Positions 60,965 to 64,000 of a stretch of DNA of 64,000 bases are shown here, in pieces. Under the pieces are notes generated by a model that searched no databases, had not been told where the DNA came from, and worked only from the letters and a program-made list of their open reading frames with translations. A program made the translations under genes and the position numbers. The first letter of the stretch is position 1. The number at the start of each line of letters is the position of its first letter. Source of the DNA: Macropodus opercularis (lineage: Eukaryota; Chordata; Actinopteri; Anabantiformes; Osphronemidae); NCBI GenBank assembly GCA_030770545.1, contig CM061091.1, forward strand, positions 5,587,501-5,651,500, written 5' to 3'.

Positions 60965-61639
60965 CTTGGGAAGTAATCAGAAGTAAAGAAGCAAAAAGAA
61001 TCAGCAGTGTAATTAGTGTAATTAAGAAAGCACAGGGCATGCAGTATTTTAGATGCCACGAACCACTAAGCACAATCCCTTGGTGGTAATTACATGTATA
61101 CACAACCAGTCTGAGCTTTGTTCAAGGTTTTGCTACATTGGCCTCAAATTGCATAAGAGTGGTTTGTGCACGCAGGAAGACATAATTGGCTATAGATGCA
61201 AAAACATGATTTCAAACTGAGATGGTCTTGTAATCCAGCATCTTGGGAAATAACGAGGTGAGCTGCATTCAGGCTCATTCACTCCTTGCACTGCGTTCCT
61301 AAACGGAGTGACAGCATTAGCTATCCAGTGCTGAGAGTTACGCAGATATACTGCCTTTACATAGATTAGTGATGAGGATTCGTTTTTCTGATGGAATAAG
61401 ATTTGAGATGTACAGTAGCTGGGGGGGCGGGTTACCAACACAGTGAATAGAGATGTCCTTGTGTCTACTGTAGGTGACATTTTAAAGGTTCACATTTCAC
61501 CATGTGGAATAAATTCCATCACAGTGACCTTGCTGCATGGTTACATTAGTGATTCTCTTCCTCTCCGGCCTAAATCTACCCGTTCTGCTCTCTCTCCTTC
61601 ACGACATCGTGTTATTTCGTACCACTTTGTTTAAGACAA
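60965..61639. other. Non-coding stretch
   Basis: No gene is recognised. A G-run of seven (about 61421) is the only low-complexity feature. Confidence 0.4.
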
Positions 61640-61830
61640 CTCCCCAGCTCAATCCCCACCATGAACCCCATCCACTAGGGATGCGCTATATCAGAGCCAC
61701 ACCTGGTGAGAACCCTTGGTGTTATCCTGATATATTTCCCAGACCTCTGTACCTGTGATGCAGTTATTCCTAGCTGCAGAGAAACACCGACACAGTATTA
61801 CAAAATAATTTACATTCTACCCAACACAGC
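61640..61830 (+). mobile_element. Possible very degraded LINE (Rex1/CR1-like) reverse transcriptase remnant
   Basis: In one plus frame VRTLGVILI is followed about 15 residues later by AVIPSCRE, which recalls the LGVILD...SCR motif order in the C-terminal part of Rex1/CR1-type LINE polymerases. Frames are broken, and the similarity is short and from memory. If real, this is an ancient dead copy. Confidence 0.2.
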
Positions 61831-64000
61831 CCGTCTCACACTGTCGCATACATCATCTCCAAGAAGGAATCTAAAATCACATATTGGATAAGGAGCCATC
61901 TATTCCTTCCTTGTCACTCAAAATGCCATATGTTGGCACTGTGAGTTAGACGAGGGACACAAATCAATTTTGTGCAGAAGTCACAAAGTTAATACTCGTA
62001 ATATTTAATAGTGGAAAACCTCACTGAATGTTTCAAAGGAGAAAGATTAAAAGTCAGTTATAGTATAATGTTTCACAGTACGAATTTTAAAGCGGCAAAA
62101 AAGCTACAGTAACTGTTGAGTAAGCTCTGCTTTGGCAAGTTTATAGAGTACATGTCAACTAAACAGAAACAAACGACTGTTTGTTATTCTAACTCAGGTT
62201 GTATTTTTGTTCCACTGAGTCACAGATAAGAAAATAGAGTGAGAATTTATTCTGCAAAGTAAAACCAGCAGTTTTTATTTCAGACTGCAACTCATTTTAT
62301 ATAATGATCAGGTACGGCTGAAAGCTGACTCTATTCCTGTCTACACAAGGAAGCTGGTATTAATTTCCAGGCTGATGTGATAAAATGGTGTAATAAAAAG
62401 CCGAAGCTGGGGAATATTCATCACGCTCATCACCCACAAAATTAAAAACTGTCATGTTTCCTTTACTATTTTAGAGAAATAATGACAACGTGAGCTAATG
62501 GGAGACAGTTTTATGAGCATGTAATGCAAATTTCTGCGTGTTCTGCATCAAGGTCAAATTAATTTCGCATAACTTTATGTGGTTTGCTAATCTGGGAATT
62601 TTGCTAGACAAACCAGTGATTAAGGGATTTCGCCAGGTTACATATAGCAAGACATTGGTTAAAAAATGATAAAACAGCGTAAATCTGTCTTGCTTGAGCC
62701 TAACAGCTGCCTATGGGTCTCCACAGTGTGCTTTAATATCTACAGCCTTCCACTGGCCATTGATCTTAAATATTACCTGGAGAAACCTCATTAGTTTCCA
62801 CTTAATTCTCATCACATTCCATTTGGCGGATGACTCCAGGAAAAGTGCGATGCAGGATGATAGTATCAATGCTGGAATTGCATCCTGACAGGATTCTCAT
62901 TCTCTTAACAAGCAAATGATCCCACTATATTCACGGTACAGCAATTAATCTTTTACATAGTCAGATTGTCATCCGATAGGCCATCCTGCTGTGCCTACCC
63001 TCTCATTAAAATGCTAATCAAACATGCTGACCCACCCTGCTGGTGAGGAAGACTCCTCATAATGACTTGCTTGACCCCTACACCCCCCCCCAGACCTGCA
63101 TAACAGCATGTGCCATAGGCTGAGAAAAGGGAACTTGTCCAGTGAAGAGTATGCGTAGATTCATTTACACCACTGTGCTCTGCGGCGCAGCCGAGGAAAA
63201 GCAGGGCTCATTAACCAAATGTAATTTTTAAAATAGCTATTTCCCTTCGCTTCACCAAGTTTATATACTGTACACCATGGGTAAGTGATATTCATTGAGG
63301 AGGTGCAACCTTAGACATCATTACCTGCTGTCCGTCGTAGTACAGTGTCCTCATGGGATGTATGACGAAGTAATGACCACGAAGTGAGAAGCGGCTCAGG
63401 CTCCCAAAGATAACGTGATTATACAGTGATATAACCACATGTAACTGTGCTGGCAAGGTACAATATTGCTGAGCGCAAACACAGGCCGAACAGTAGGTGG
63501 AGGGGCAGGTCACAGCCCACTTGGTTTTTAAATGAACCCCTCTACATCCTCAGCATTAAAGCAGGTATCCTACAGTACAAGTCCAAGTAGTGTAGTCAGA
63601 TTTTCAGTTTTACTCAACATTATGCCATATGTTATAAGTTTTTAGTCAATGCAGCTCAGTTTTTATTTTTAGATATAAATTCCCAGGCTCTAATAAATCT
63701 GGCATCTGTACAGAATGTATTTGCATAACATTTGATTAAATCTGGGCTGGTTTTGCAAAAAACAATGTTGAGACTGAAGTATGAAAACTGACGATTGTTT
63801 GTGATGATGCAATGGATCAGTCGAAAAGACCACCCCGGTTTAATCTTGTTGACAGAAGTCAGCATGGGAAGATTTTACAGCTAGCAATGATTGACAGGTG
63901 TCAGAACAACTTCCCGCACTCTTGCATACAGTGTGGGACTGAGTACAGCTGTACAGACTGGTCACAAACAGTAGTAACGCTGTAACAGAATTGTATTGTA
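61831..64000. other. Non-coding stretch to the window end
   Basis: No gene is recognised. Segment 62690-63180 is enhancer-like (ATTTGGCGGATGAC, TCTCATTAAAATGC, AGCAATTAATC) and includes a C-run of nine near 63084. ACCATGGGTAAGTG at 63276 is a start codon fused to a donor but encodes only two residues. Confidence 0.4.
63888..63897 (+). promoter_or_regulatory. Perfect PBX-MEIS/PREP composite site TGATTGACAG
   Basis: An exact match to the well-known TGATTGACAG composite recognised by PBX with MEIS or PREP, followed by GTGTCAG. Occupancy is unknown. Confidence 0.4.

Noticed and set aside
63269..63285. ACCATGG followed by GTAAGT as a start codon and donor
   Set aside because: It would encode only Met and part of the next codon; no promoter evidence beyond a chance TATA-like string.
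1..64000. CRISPR array, bacterial operon, prophage or intact viral sequence
   Set aside because: No regularly spaced direct repeats, no dense co-oriented open frames and no viral protein families; the window is vertebrate-type non-coding DNA.

Overview
The window looks like nuclear DNA of a ray-finned (teleost) fish. It is AT-rich, with no bacterial-style packed genes, operons or Shine-Dalgarno starts. It carries (TG)n and (AT)n microsatellites, homopolymer runs and small diverged interspersed repeats of kinds common in fish genomes. The long stretches of non-coding DNA are broken by TAATTA/ATGCAAAT-type motif clusters. The organism call is inference from style and repeats; no database was consulted.

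Layout: the best gene evidence is at the far left on the minus strand. Three short exon candidates (1057-1108, 890-927 and 55 running off the window at 1) have good splice sites, short introns (129 and 834 bp) and splice phases that join into one open frame. I do not recognise the product. Everything to the right would be a very long upstream intron of this gene, intergenic DNA, or both. No other convincing protein-coding gene is visible over about 63 kb. Several isolated splice-flanked open stretches are listed at low confidence, including a 238-codon minus-strand frame at 37860-38576, a 132-nt plus-strand stretch at 48649-48780 and a 21-nt minus-strand micro-exon candidate at 60944-60964.

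Repeats: two diverged copies of one teleost interspersed repeat lie in opposite orientation (10119-10355 and 14770-15090). A fragment of a second common fish repeat is at 21611-21650. Microsatellites, purine tracts and several inverted repeats complete the set. The most striking inverted repeat is a perfect 54-bp palindrome without spacer at 35306-35359.

Regulatory character: many segments (for example 18520-18920, 21980-22370, 27600-28480, 36780-37200, 39190-40310, 51000-51350, 53160-53470 and 58540-60100) have the mixed, homeodomain-motif-rich texture of conserved developmental enhancers. Perfect PBX/MEIS-type sites occur at 14431, 55897 and 63888. The overall picture is a gene desert or giant intron around a developmental or neuronal gene. 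Conservation cannot be judged from one sequence, so these are candidates only. I found no CRISPR array, tRNA, rRNA, intact transposon or viral gene, and nothing I can call a new biological system.
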